Positions 44,561-54,852 of a DNA stretch of 64,000 nucleotides are shown here, piece by piece. The stretch covers positions 35,113,917 through 35,177,916 of the forward strand of contig OY829544.1 of the NCBI GenBank assembly GCA_963691705.1, given 5' to 3'. A program made the position numbers and the translations under genes. A model generated the notes under the pieces. That model was not told the DNA's origin. It saw only the letters and a list, made by a program, of their open reading frames with translations, and searched no databases. This DNA comes from Viola odorata. Taxonomy: Eukaryota; Streptophyta; Magnoliopsida; Malpighiales; Violaceae. How positions within the stretch are numbered: the first letter of the stretch is position 1; each line of letters begins with the position of its first letter.

Positions 44561-45453
44561 AAAGGCGTTCTACGGTTTGGTATCTATCCATCTATCCTTT
44601 ACTGTTTTTAATTGTTTTCAATTGTTGAGATTGATTCTTCTTCTACCTGATCTAAATCAATCTCCTTGCGTCCCGTGTGTTAGTTATTTGTGTGTCAAGT
44701 CGATCTAGGACTTCTAGATCTTATTTGCGTCTTTGTCTGTGCAAATCGTTGTGCGATTTGTAGTATCTTTTAAACACAAAAAAAAAAAAAATTGTCCCCC
44801 AAAGTGTCAAGAAAAAGAGTCACAAAAACTCAAAGTGTCTTTCTTTTAATTGTTGCTTAGTTTCGTTAAAAGAGTAAATATATATATATATATATATAAG
44901 AAAAAGAAAAAAAGAAGAGTCAAAAATTCAAAAAAAAAAAAAGGAAAAAAAAAAGAATTCAAAACAGAACGGAAAAGAAAATAAAAAATACTACAGAGTA
45001 TTGTGAAGCTATTGCAAAAAGAATCATTGGATTTAGTGGTTAGAATTGAAAGATACTGAAGTTGCAAGTTGTGGACTTTAAGATCGTGCACACACCTCAT
45101 TCACGATTTGTGAATTACTTGAGTCCCTTTCGAGTCAATTGAGCTTTCCTTTGATTCCTATTAACTAATTTCTACTCCAGTAAGATACTTGTCTAGTTGA
45201 TTGCTTATTGCAACTATTCAATTATTTTACATCAAAACTTATTTCGAAGCTAGTTGTTTTTGTGATCTTTTTTGGCAGCTTTCTTTGAAACTCTTGAGTC
45301 ACTGACGTTTGCAGGGAAAATTGTAGAGATTTGAGTAAATTTTGGTGAGCTTATTAGAGAGATTAAACACGAGAGTAAACACGTGAGAGAGTGCTAGTTT
45401 CTAGGACATTTTACGCTTGTCTCTTTAGTGTTGTGAATTTCAGGAATCACAAG
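44561..45453 (+). other. Leader of element D, no gene
   Basis: Includes A-rich runs, a TA microsatellite (44878-44898) and AAAAAG tracts (44900-44990). The apparent minus-strand frame here is Phe-rich low complexity. Confidence 0.55.
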
Positions 45454-47607
45454 ATGTCATACACGCAATGGTCCGAGAGGCGAAGTTATGAGGGGTATGC
45501 CTATGAGAGGCGGGACAGAATGGATGAAAGGCGACCTAGATTTGAGAACAGAGATGATGTCAATCTAGGAAAAACAAAGATGAAATTTCCGCCTTTTGAA
45601 GGAACAGAATGCCCGGATGAATACTTAGCATGGGAGAGGAGAGTTCAATACATTTTCCACTGCCACAATTATTCCGAAGACAAGATGGTGAAGTTGGCAT
45701 TGCTTGAATTCAGTGGGTACGCTACTCATTGGTGAGACCAATTGAATAAAGCAAGGAAGAGAGTTCTAGCCGGTCCGGTTTCAACTTGGGAAGATATGAG
45801 GGTACTAATGAGACAACGATTCCTACCTGCCCACTTCCATGGAGAGTTTCGCCAACGACCGCAAGTTTTACCTCAAGGGAGTAGAAGTGTTGGTGAGTAT
45901 TATGATGAGATGAAATATTCTTCTTCTTACCCTAGTGTTGTGCCAAGCAAGCCGTCGATATGGAATGAGCCGACTTGGACGAAGCAAGAAAAGAAGGGGA
46001 GACCGATCCCACCGGTGCTTCCTTATGATTATGGAATCATGAGTGCAATTTCAAAGTCACCTAAAGAGAGTCCGAGCAGTGGTGAGTCTTCTACAACCGT
46101 CAAGGGCAAGGAAGGCCCCAACATATGTTTAGCAAGGGATGTTTCTTCTTCAACTCGTGTGCGAACGCGAGATATTTTATGCCATACATGCACAGGCCGA
46201 GGGCACACTTCTAGCCAATGTCCAAACAATAGAGTGATCATTGAGGACAATGGTGAGGTGACACCGGACGAGATTGATACCATTAAGGATTCTCTCGAGC
46301 AGTTGAAAGTACTAGTGAAGTCTTATGCCGAGTATGAGATCACTAGAGATATTGAGAGAAAAAGAGAAGAGTTGAGTGTTGAAAAGAAAGAGAGAATTGA
46401 AGAGGACAATAGCTCCCATGAAAAGAGTGAGCATGGGAAGAGAGATAATGAACAAAACAGCCCCCATGAAAAGAGTGAGCATGCGATAAGAGATGAGAGT
46501 CAAAACGGCCCGCATGAAAATAGAGAGCATGCGCTAGTTGGCATGAATACAAAAGGAGAGAATGAATATGCCATAGGGAGAGAAGTGAGAAACACACTTT
46601 GTGTGTACAAAAACTGTTTTGGCGCAAGCCACCAAGAGCTGAATTTTTGGCCATTGCGCCTTGATTCTTCTAACCTTAATGAATTCATTTCTTGTCCTAT
46701 TTATTATTCTTCTCTAGTGTAGGTAGATAAGATTTCAATTCAAGAGAAGAAAATCCTTATCCAATCGCCAACTCGAAAGATTGCACAACAAGACAATTCG
46801 GTAAACGGTGTGGTAAACGCTCACCGCCAAGGTATTGTGTGTCTATCTTTCTCTAATGCAAAATCAAGTGAATTTTCACATGTATTTAAGTTTTATAACC
46901 ATTCTCCCATGTGTGAGATTCATGCTATATTTGTGCTTAAGTCTACAGAACTTGAAGGAGCTCTTTTCAAACACAATCGCTTATATAGGTCGCATGATCT
47001 TTTGTGAAATTTTGATGAGCATGATGTGTTTAATGGTTGTTTGATGAGATGTTGTGATTTAATTGATATTACTGATTTAATTTATAGGAATGATATGTCT
47101 TCACATGATGTTCCTTTGAGTCCTATTGGTAGCATTGATAAAAAGTCACTTAGTGAAAAATCGCTTGAGATTACTCCTAAGTTTAATCCTTATGCTAATG
47201 ATTCTGATTTTTGTGAAGTCTATAATGATTATTTATTTGACACAAAATCTATGTTTTGTATGCATAAAGGAGATCATGACAAGCACTTATTTTGGGTGTG
47301 TAGATCGTTACACAATTTGACTGTGTGTTGGTCATATCACAATAGGTTGATGCGTCATCATGGAATAACTATTACTAGCATGTTCTTTAAGGATGTTATA
47401 CTTTCACATGTTGTTCCTTGGAGTGTTGTTGGTAATTGTAGGGAGGAGTCACTTAGCGACTCATTAAGGAAATTGTGGAGGAAGTCGAGCACGAAGATGC
47501 TAAATTGGACACCTTGTCAACCAGAGTTGGGAGTTTCTAACCACATAGATAAAAGAACATTTGGTTCTGTATGGCATGTCTTGGTTTGTAAGTATATGTT
47601 TGCCTGG
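45454..47607 (+). pseudogene. gag-like long frame of element D, 5' part
   Basis: ATG at 45454 (MSYTQWSERR). A single frame carries stops only at 45733-45735, 46720-46722 and 47005-47007. It has a gag core (CPDEYLAWERRVQYIFHC, FSGYATHW, WEDMRVLMRQRFLPAHFHGEF) that stops early, suggesting an internal deletion. A CCHC knuckle (CHTC-x4-H-x4-C, about 46183) and a 45-60 bp repeat encoding HEKSEH/HENREH follow. A 290-codon segment with no domain I recognise comes next. There is no protease or RT. The frame runs straight into element C at 47607 and resumes at 63517. Confidence 0.75.
46405..46545 (+). repeat. HEKSEH/HENREH-coding tandem repeat in gag of D
   Basis: Three diverged units encode N-S-(S/P)-HEKSEH-(x)R and NGPHENREHA. 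The DNA core CATGAAAA-AGAG-GAGCATG flanks itself with CATG and resembles the copia linker repeats at 15784-15930. Confidence 0.75.
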
Positions 47608-48144
47608 TGATAAGATCCGAGATCTCTTCTGGTCGGAAACGGCTGCTGCAGCTAGTCGGAGGGGAAGCGATCGGCGTCGGAGATACCTGCAAGGCGCCGG
47701 AGGGGGACTCCGGCATAGACACTCCGATGCTTAAGTTAGTTCGAGTTTTTAGAATGGTAGAGGTTCTCCAAGATGATCTCGATCTTACCTTCTGTTTGGA
47801 AAGATGGGGGAATTTATAGGCCGAAGTTGGCGATACCTGACAGCGATAAGGGTGCAGCGATAAGCATCGTCCGAAGTTATCGCCTCCAACGATAATGGGT
47901 GAGCCATCGCGGGCGATAATCACATAAGGCCTATCAGGAGCGACATCCTCTTCGTTCCCCTAGGATGGGATGACGCCGTGCGCGTAAAGATGCACGAGAT
48001 CCCCCCCCCGCTGAAGTCGACCATCCTAGGAAACTTCCGCCGGCCCGGGCGATAGGTTGGCTTTTCAGGGAAGCGTATAAAAACTCGTCAAGGATAGATG
48101 CCGTGGCTACAATATTGCCGTCAGGAGCATTCCAATTGTTATCA
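47608..48144 (-). repeat. 3' LTR of element C
   Basis: 537 bp, TGATAAG...TTATCA. Differences from the 5' LTR include a C run at 48000-48010 and single substitutions. It has CCTATAAATT on the minus strand (47811-47820) and GTATAAAAAC on the plus strand (48074-48083), so TATA-like boxes face both ways. Confidence 0.88.
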
Positions 48145-48196
48145 CCTGGGAAGAATGTCTTCCTTTTATTGTATTGTCTTATTACCTATCTACGCA
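48145..48196 (+). other. 52-bp copy of right-flank DNA just inside the left LTR of C
   Basis: The 52 bases starting CCTGGGAAGAATG and ending CTATCTACGCA are identical to 63512-63563, the true right flank (element D coding sequence). They should not be internal to C. See findings. Confidence 0.75.
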
Positions 48197-49009
48197 CGTG
48201 ATTCTTATCACCTTGGGTAACTCCTTCTATGAAACACGTACAGAACAGAAAAAGACCCGTCTCCTCGGGACGTTAAGAATTCTACTAGAAGGCCGCTGGG
48301 GCGCTCGTGATTCTGAAGGCATCACTTTTATTCAGCGATACTGGCTCATTTGGCCTTTCAATAGGACTTATGAAGTCTCAGCTTCGTTCGAGTCATAGAA
48401 GGACCGTCGATAGGTCGCTTGCGATATCGTCGCGTATATTCAACCAGGCCGCACCATGGGCTGGCATATATTTTGGGTCTATCATCCTTCCAAGTGTTCT
48501 GCAAAGGCACAGAGGAGATAGAAACTTATATAGAAGTTAGCAAACTTTATACTTACAGAGGTTCGAGGTCATACGTGCCCAATTTTTCTTTTACGCTCGA
48601 GAAAACGACAGTATCAGCGTGGCTTTATACCATCAGCTACCTTATGGTTATCGCGGCTTCATACCACCAGACGCCTGTGATGTCATCGCGGTTTTACGCA
48701 TCCAGGGCCACCGGCGACATCAACGCGGCCTTACACTGTGGATACCGGTAACCTTATGGTTTTAGCGTTAGGGCTACCAGTGATATCGTACCTCTCAACG
48801 TTTTTCAGATTCTGCCTCGTACTCCTTCCGGTATCTGTATCGTGAACGTCACCCGTCCCTTTCGTTTACGCTTATCAATCCTCGAGGTTATCGGGGCGGC
48901 TCGTTTTTTGAGGACCTCAATCTCTTTTCCCAAGGCCTCCCTTCACTGGAGCCTATAAATCGGAGAGCTTTCTCCACCCACGTTCTCCTCATCTTTATTA
49001 GCTAGCATC
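48197..49009 (+). promoter_or_regulatory. Region before aORF1 in C
   Basis: No gene. There are degenerate units of about 45 bp (48600-48790) around ttat(a/g)cc(a/g)tcag...atcgcgg, then TATA-like GCCTATAAAT (48951-48960) about 50 bp before the aORF1 ATG. Confidence 0.5.
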
Positions 49010-49387
49010 ATGGATAATTTGACTAAGAATTTTCTTCTCTCCAAGGGTCACTCACTCAGGAACCTCAATGACGGCGACGTCGGTTTCCTGGAGAACATGC
49101 TGGTCAAGACTTCTGAGGATATTCTGGAGCTGCAAGGGATGCTGACTCCGCTTTATTCCCGGCTAGGGGTCATTTCCCTGGAGGACTTAAGTCCTTTAGA
49201 GAGCGTATCAAAGCTGTCTGCCTCTATCGCTCGGATTCAGGTGGTGATTGCCATGCTGCAGCAGCGTAAGGACATGTTGGGGTGCTGCTTGAAGGGGATG
49301 AGAGCTACTTCCCATGATCTTATCCTGGTCATGGATTCCTTGAGGGACCTTCCTGAGGTGCCCGAGGATGCTGGCTCTGACGCCTGA
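49010..49387 (+). CDS. aORF1 of element C
   Basis: 125 aa, fully open, beginning MDNLTKNFLLSKGHSL. It aligns over its whole length with aORF1 of A and B. The invariant features are LTKNF, EDILELQGM, the ARIQVVIAMLQQRKDML helix with GCCLKGMR, and an acidic end. No known domain, signal peptide or membrane segment. It is the antisense gene nearest the 3' LTR. An AATAAA pair lies at 49461-49470. Amphipathic helices suggest an oligomerising or partner-binding protein, by inference only. Confidence 0.75.
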   Translation: MDNLTKNFLLSKGHSLRNLNDGDVGFLENMLVKTSEDILELQGMLTPLYSRLGVISLEDLSPLESVSKLSASIARIQVVIAMLQQRKDMLGCCLKGMRATSHDLILVMDSLRDLPEVPEDAGSDA

Positions 49388-49460
49388 TAGTGATGGCTCC
49401 CTTTGGGCCTTTTCTCTTTTCCCCTTATCTTGTCAATGTATCTTCCGGTCACTAGGCCGT

Positions 49461-49470
49461 AATAAATAAA
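49461..49470 (+). terminator. Poly(A) signal after aORF1 of C
   Basis: AATAAATAAA lies 74 bp after the stop codon, with the same taggccgtaataaa context as in A and B. Confidence 0.5.
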
Positions 49471-49863
49471 GTATTTTCCTCATTCCCTCTCGCAACTGTT
49501 CTTCTTCTTTACTGCGCTCTTTGTCGTTTTCCAAGAGGATATTCTTAGCCCAACTGAAAACAGTCTTGCTATTGGGCGGTTTTTCTGCCGATCGTTCCGC
49601 CTTAACTCCGCGCCGTCCTCATTATAACAACTGATTGACCGAGATTATAATTATTCTTGAATTGCGCGAGATTTCAACAGGCGTGACTGCAAATCCATAT
49701 TTGCATTCCAGAATGTATATGTGCCAATCTTCAAGAGTCGGGTTGGAGGATCGACGAGTCTCTTTTCTTCTTTTCCCGGCTATTTAATGAGGCTTTTCCT
49801 CCTTCATTCTTATCCATTTCTTTCTCCTTCATTTTTCTTCGTTATATGTCCTCTGCAAGTCTC

Positions 49864-50322
49864 ATGGCTGATTCTTATTTGCTAGGTACGGCTTCGGGGA
49901 ATTCACCGCCAACTCCTCCGACCACCCCTGACACAGATAATCCTCCCCCCTCGCCTCCTTGGAGGCCGGTTGTCCGCCGGCGATGTCGCAAGAGGCGGAG
50001 GAAGGAAGTTGAACGACGAAGGAAGGAGGCCGCCTAGGCCTCTAAGTCATTTTTCGACTCTCTGGCTTCTCTGGCTAGGGAGGAGAAAAAACCGTCTCCC
50101 CCTCCGCAGGAATCACCTCTGCGGGCTCCCTCTGCTTGCTCGGCCGCCGGGGCAGTATCGCCAGGCGTTAAGGAGGAGTTACCCAAGTTGACTTCTGCCG
50201 CTGGAAAGGAGGTCGGTGAGTCTTCTCCCCCTGTTATTGTTGATTCACCATTCTGGGGTGGCGATGACGAAGAGGACGTAGTCTATTGCTACGGCGTTAC
50301 TTGGTCCGACAGTGATGAGTAG
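49864..50322 (+). pseudogene. aORF2 of element C, one nonsense codon
   Basis: 153 codons including the stop, from MADSY, with TAG at 50035-50037 (codon 58). The proline-rich NSPPTPPTTPDTDNPPPSPP and the basic RRRCRKRRRKEVERRRKE lie before the stop. The acidic tail (GGDDEEDVVYCYGVTWSDSDE) is in frame after it. An upstream CTATTTAAT (about 49780) and the GCCCAACTGAAAA motif (49545) match A and B. A shorter 57-aa product, or read-through, is possible. Confidence 0.7.
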
Positions 50323-50789
50323 GGCCTTAATCCTTCTTTTTGTAGATGCCGTATGGCCTTTCTCCTAATAATGAATGATGGTTTTACTTCCTTTTCGCTT
50401 TTCATCGCTTACTTATTGTTTCTTTCTGAGCGTTCCGGGTTAACGCGGATGCGTCCCTTTCGCTACGGGTAACTGCCTTCAACTTCTGATCGGTAACTGT
50501 CTTCTTTCAGAAGACACAAACGACTATCCACGTGTCTTTTTCTGTTCTGTACGTGTTTCATTTTTACAGGCTGTTTCTTCTTCAGGCTTTCCTTTATAAG
50601 GAAATCATCTCTCTCTTTTACTGCTTCTGCGAATATTTTGAGTTTTTGCACATTTTCTCTCTCTTCTGCACTTCTTTTCTTCGAGAGGTTTTTCCGCGAC
50701 CGCTCACTGGTGCCGGCGACCGGCTTACTGGCTTTTTGCTCCAGGTATTTACTCCTTCTACCGCCGTAGATTTACTTTTACTGTCCCTT
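50323..50789 (+). promoter_or_regulatory. Promoter/leader of aORF3 in C
   Basis: CCACGTGTC (50529-50537) and TATA-like CTTTATAAGG (50592-50601) lie 260 and 190 bp before the ATG. The stretch is open in the aORF3 frame from about 50532, but the upstream part is not conserved, so I take the ATG at 50790. Confidence 0.5.
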
Positions 50790-51480
50790 ATGTCTTCAAC
50801 TGCTGAAAACCCCATAGATCCCGAAGCTAGGCGAGCTCGCAGCATATTCAATTGTAATGAGGTTTTGAGGGTTGAATTAGAGGAGAGTGGTATTACTTTT
50901 CCCACGGGCTATCGCCCTTTTGTCTCTTTGAAGGACACTCGGCTGCCTGACGCCATGTGGGGAACATTCCGGTTAGTTTATTTCAAGATGTTTACTTACG
51001 GATTCCGTTTCCCACTCCATACTTCTCTGTTGAAACTGCTAGATCATTACGACCTTAATCCCGTCCAGATTACTCCACCCTCTTGGTGTGGTATTTACGC
51101 TTTCCTTCGTTCGTGCGAGATGAAGCGTATATTTGCTCCATCGCTTGATCTATTCCGCACATTCTTTGTCTTGAGTTGCCGCGACTGCCTGGTAGGTATT
51201 ACCCCCAGATGGGATGATGTCGTTGTGCAACTGTTCTGGCGGAACTTTCAAGGTTTTGAGGAACACGTAGATGACTGGAAGTCTGGCTTTTTCACCCTCC
51301 GTTTGCCGTCACGGCTCTGGCGCGGGGGTTTCAATCGAAAAATCAATAGTGGCGTTTGGAAAAGACCGGAAGCGCTGTCAAGCCAGGATGTTTCCAACGT
51401 TAGCGCCTTGTTAGAAATAGAAGGGTCTTTCCGTATCCGGGAGTTTGCTCGGTTCAGGCCCTTGTCAGAGTGCTTTGTGG
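50790..51480 (+). CDS. aORF3 of element C, exon 1
   Basis: 230 codons plus one base. Residues about 15-225 form the domain I associate with Pfam Transposase_28 (putative gypsy-type transposon): RLVYFKMFTYGFRFPLHTS, LNPVQITPPSWCGIYAFLRS, GITPRWDDVVVQLFW and RLWRGGFN. Family assignment is from memory of the consensus and needs a profile search. The ATG is conserved in position with A and B. Splicing to 51546 gives a 725-aa protein with no stop. Charged residues and no membrane segment suggest a soluble nuclear or cytoplasmic protein. Confidence 0.8.
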
Positions 51481-51545
51481 GTGAGTTTCCTTTTTCTTCT
51501 TTATCGCTTCACTCTTCTTAATTTGCTAATATGTTTTGTTGGCAG
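51481..51545 (+). other. Spliceosomal intron of aORF3 (C), 65 bp
   Basis: GTGAGTTTCC...TTGGCAG with a branch-like TTGCTAATATG 25 bp before the acceptor. Position and phase (after the first base of a codon) are the same in B (42035-42102), and A has the intron at the same aligned site (2916-2981). The intron is AT-rich and contains an in-frame stop, so splicing is needed for the full protein. Confidence 0.8.
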
Positions 51546-53032
51546 GTAACGCTGAGAGTAGTTCTTATGGGGAAGGTGACGCCCCTTTGAACGTAACACC
51601 TCTACAGTCGCTGCCTCCTTCTCCTCCGCCTAAAAACTCCCGCCGCCCACCCATTCCGCCTAGAAGGGGAAGGACTAAAACCGTCACAACTCGCAGAGCC
51701 TCCACTCGACCTTCTTGTTTCCTTGAAAATTGGCTTCCTTCCCGTGGCAAGAGGGTAGCTCAAGGCGATCCTGTGTTTGAGAAAATCGACAGCGATAGCG
51801 AGAGCATGGACACTGGTCCTGAATTACGTCATGCTACTATTGCCCAAAGGATGAAACTTAGGTCGAGGAGGAATGATGACACGGCGGAATCGGCTGAGGA
51901 CGATAGCGAAGAAATTGCAGAAGAGACGGAGCGTCTCGTAAAGAAGGTTCGCACAGAGAAAACTAAACCCCTAGTTCCCCCTTTGAAGGGAGTTAACGCG
52001 GCCCCCTCCGAGAATATTAACGCTTCTCATGCTGCGAGTACTTCGCAAGTGGTGAAAAATATCAAAGCTATCAGGGTGCCTTCCGTCGTTTCTATCGAAA
52101 ACAATGAGACCTCGGTAGCCGCGACCTCTCCTTTGTCGTCGGGCCATCCTGCTTCCCCGATAGGTTCTTTTATCCCAGAGACAACCCCACCAGTTTCGAG
52201 TTTAGGCGTTCCTCCTGAATTTCTCCCACGGAAGCCTCCTCTTTTGTTTCTGTCTTCAATTTCGGGCGTTGGTGATTGCGCAAAAAATTGTTCCCCTCCT
52301 TACATCGCCAACCTTTCTCCTCAGAGGTCCCAGGGCCCTACTGGATATCAGCTGGATTTGTCCTCTTTCGGCACTGACGGGCTTCGTGCCTTAGGAATAT
52401 CGGATCCGTTATCGCGAGAAGAGCCCGTGGGTCCCATAGTGGGACAGATGTTTACTTCTTCCAAGGACAGGGAAGAGTTTTTACAGCATGCTCCCGAGAC
52501 ACGACAGTCACACCTTATGAACGACATGCTGGCCAGCTTTCGGAAATTTCATTACTTTCTTGAAGGCCAGCGTAACAAAACTCGATCCTGTTCGGATTTG
52601 CAGGAACAATTAGACGCGGCTTTGGCGAAGGTGAAGGAGCTATCGCAGTTGCAAGAACGAACTCGGGCGGAGTTGGAGGATTGTCGCGCTGACCTTTCTC
52701 GGGAGAAGTCGAAGGGGAAGGCGAGAGCAGAGCTAATGGAGGCGGAACTGGTGGTGGCTGATAAAAAGAATGCCTTCCTCCGCGAAGAGTTGTCATCTCG
52801 CGATGCCGATTTGGCCAAAGTTCCTTCGAAGATGGCCTGGTGGAAGAATAAGACCATCGAGGTTTGTATCGCAGGGTTTAAGGATCTCCATGTCCTAGGC
52901 GCTGTCGATTCATCCATGCTAGCCGATTACGCCTCTCAAAAAATTAAAGATCTTAGTGAAGGCGAAAGGAGTTTTCCTTCTTCTGGGGAAAAGCAAGGGA
53001 ATGATGACGGCGAGGCATGCGATGACTCTTAA
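51546..53032 (+). CDS. aORF3 of element C, exon 2
   Basis: Completes the 725-aa protein. A basic/proline segment (PPIPPRRGRTKTVTTRR, about residues 265-285) is followed by an IDSDSESMDTGPELRHA block and a Ser/Thr/Pro-rich linker. The conserved LSSFGTDGLRALGISDPLSREE...REEFLQ...FRKFHYF region comes before a coiled coil (about 580-660, ELSQLQERTRAELEDCRADL...), then KMAWWKNK and a helical end. The same order occurs in aORF4. The acidic IDSDSE block could be a phosphorylation or interaction site, by inference. Confidence 0.8.
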
Positions 53033-53649
53033 TTGATCCATTGAAGAACATTGCTATTTATTTTCTATGTCTTGTAATAACGTCATGTCGCGAGGCGATA
53101 TCGGTACTTTGCTCTTTGGGCGATATCTTGTTTTATTTCGCTCTCTTGCTGTCTTTGAGAACTGTTCTTTTATTCATCGCCGATTTGCATTATTTCCTTT
53201 ATTGTGATATCGCTTTTGCTTTTTATCAAAAGTCGCATCTACTTTTCAGAGCATTTAATGCTCGCGACCCTTCCGTCGATGCGCGGGAAAAGTCATGATG
53301 GTGCCGACACACGTATTCGTTTCTTCTGCCGCTTCACCTTAGCGTGTTTAGAAATTTTAACCAGATCGAAGCGTTTGCCGCGCTTCTTCTAGAGTCGTAC
53401 TCATTGCTTGAGTCTTATCCCTCATGCCGCTTCGACACAACGACTGCAGCATCCGTCGTTTCCTTTTAATTACTAGGGTTATAAACCCTCTTTATTTCTT
53501 CCCTTTTCTTTTTCACTCCACTTTTTCATATTATCTCTCAGCCGTCTTGTCCTTCTCACCTCCATTCAAGGCTTTCGAAGTTCTTTCCTTCCAAAGGTAC
53601 TTCCCTTCCTTTCCCTCGTCTTCTTCATTTCTATTTCCTTAGTCCTACC
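53033..53649 (+). promoter_or_regulatory. Intergenic/promoter region before aORF4 in C
   Basis: AGAGCATTTAATGCTCG (53248-53264) is the counterpart of AGAGCATTAAATGCT in A and B. TATA-like GGGTTATAAACCC (53471-53483, a palindrome) lies about 170 bp before the ATG. No gene. Confidence 0.5.
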
Positions 53650-54361
53650 ATGGCAAAGACTCGCCGTTCTGAGTCGAAATCCATCGATGAGAAGAAAATG
53701 GATACCACGGTCAGTGTTATTACCACGGAGGCCATTCTTCGGGAGCATTTGGCTACTCATGGTGCCGTTATTCCTGACGGTTACCAAGCTGTTGTTGCCC
53801 CTGGGTCGGTTCGTTTAAACAGCGTTCTGACCGGCAATCAAAGGGTGTTATATGCCCAGATGTTTCGCTACGGTTTCCAGTTCCCTATCGATTCTTTCGT
53901 CAAGGGTTTGCTTATTGTTGGCAATTTCAATCCTGCCCAGTTAGCCCCAAATGCATATTGCTGTGTTTATGCTTTCTTGGAACTCTGTAGATATAAGGGG
54001 ATAACTTCCCCTTCTCTTTTGTTGCTTAGATCCCTTTTTAAATTGATGAAGTGCCGGGGTGTGATAACCATATCGCCTCGCTTTGACGATGATTCTCTCA
54101 AGTCTTTTACTTGGAAGTTGCTCCATATTGAGTCTTCTGTTGAGGCTTGGAAAAAGGAGTTCTTTCTGATAAATTTTCCTGACGCTCCTGGTCCCGAGTG
54201 GCGTTCTGGGTTCAACCAGGACGTCCAAGATGGCGTTTGGAGTCGACCAGGGACACTTCCCGCTCGTGAACAAGGATGGTTAAACACCTTACTCCAACTG
54301 GAGATCAGCGTTCATATTCGACTCACGGCCTGCAGAATGGCCATTCAGGAGTGCGTTAGAG
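53650..54361 (+). CDS. aORF4 of element C, exon 1
   Basis: 237 codons plus one base, beginning MAKTRRSESKS; A begins MAKTRSSKS. The Transposase_28-like domain spans residues about 20-235: RVLYAQMFRYGFQFPIDSF, FNPAQLAPNAYCCVYAFLEL, GVITISPRFDDDSLKSFTWK and FNQDVQDGVW. It is clearly paralogous to aORF3 exon 1: spacing of FKMF/AQMF-YGF, NPAQ and ISPRFDD is the same, and the following intron falls at the same point with the same phase. Splicing of three exons gives 729 aa with no stop. Confidence 0.82.
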
Positions 54362-54429
54362 GTGAGTATCGCGCTACCTTTCCCTTTCACCGCTGATACT
54401 AACGCTGACGTTATCTTGTGATTTTGCAG
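54362..54429 (+). other. aORF4 intron 1 (C), 68 bp
   Basis: GTGAGTATCG...GATTTTGCAG with TACTAAC about 38 bp before the acceptor, an exact plant/yeast-type branch consensus. Conserved in A (21558-21626). Confidence 0.82.
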
Positions 54430-54776
54430 CGACGGATCCTGACTATAAACCTGAAAGCGTAAGAAGACGCTTAAGGAGAGCTCGTAATAGAGAGGAAAAG
54501 GAGAAGCTCGATTCAGAGGCCACTGATAATCCTTCTGAGCTTCCGGCTACTTCCGCGAATCTCGCTCAAGTATCCTCCTCCTCAGTTGGCGAAGGGAATA
54601 CTGACATCCCTGAAGGTGTTCCTATCGTGACCGTTGCTGCTCCCTCATCTTCTCAGGCTCCTAAGGCCATTGCCAGAGGAAAAAAGAAGAAAAGAACACG
54701 GAGTATCGCCACTCTTACTCCTTCTCCCGACGCTGCGGGTTCTTCTGAGGCACTATCTTCCCTCAACACCGCTACC
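54430..54776 (+). CDS. aORF4 of element C, exon 2
   Basis: 116 codons: a highly basic start (YKPESVRRRLRRARNREEKEK), then Ser/Pro/Ala-rich low complexity and a second basic patch (ARGKKKKRTRS), both NLS-like. Exons 1 and 2 sum to 1,059 nt, exactly as in A, although the individual exons differ by 12 nt in opposite directions. That is good evidence for selection on the spliced frame. Confidence 0.78.
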
Positions 54777-54852
54777 GTAAGCGTGTTTTTTCTTTCTCAA
54801 TATCTGTCGTCATTTGATCTATTTTTCTTTTCTCAATTTGTACTCCTTGCAG
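54777..54852 (+). other. aORF4 intron 2 (C), 76 bp
   Basis: GTAAGCGTG...ACTCCTTGCAG, U-rich. The counterpart in A is 21962-22033 (GTATCTC...TTCCTTAG). aORF3 has no intron at this place. Confidence 0.78.

Larger units (their letters stand above)
43808..47607 (+). mobile_element. Element D: Ty3/gypsy-type LTR element with a gag-like frame (left piece)
   Basis: The LTR is 43808-44546, with a perfect 10-bp terminal inverted repeat (TGATACGATC...GATCGTATCA), followed by the PBS. The gag frame is at 45454-47607. The element is split by C and resumes at 63512. No protease, RT or integrase is visible, and the right end is outside the window. Confidence 0.82.

Noticed and set aside
44846..45100. Phe-rich minus-strand frame in the leader of D
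   Set aside because: Translation of poly-A/TA microsatellite sequence.
48145..48196. Treating this segment as the end of the LTR of C (LTR ending TACGCA)
   Set aside because: That boundary gives no target duplication. Ending at TTATCA gives inverted termini, a CCTGG duplication and a continuous D frame.
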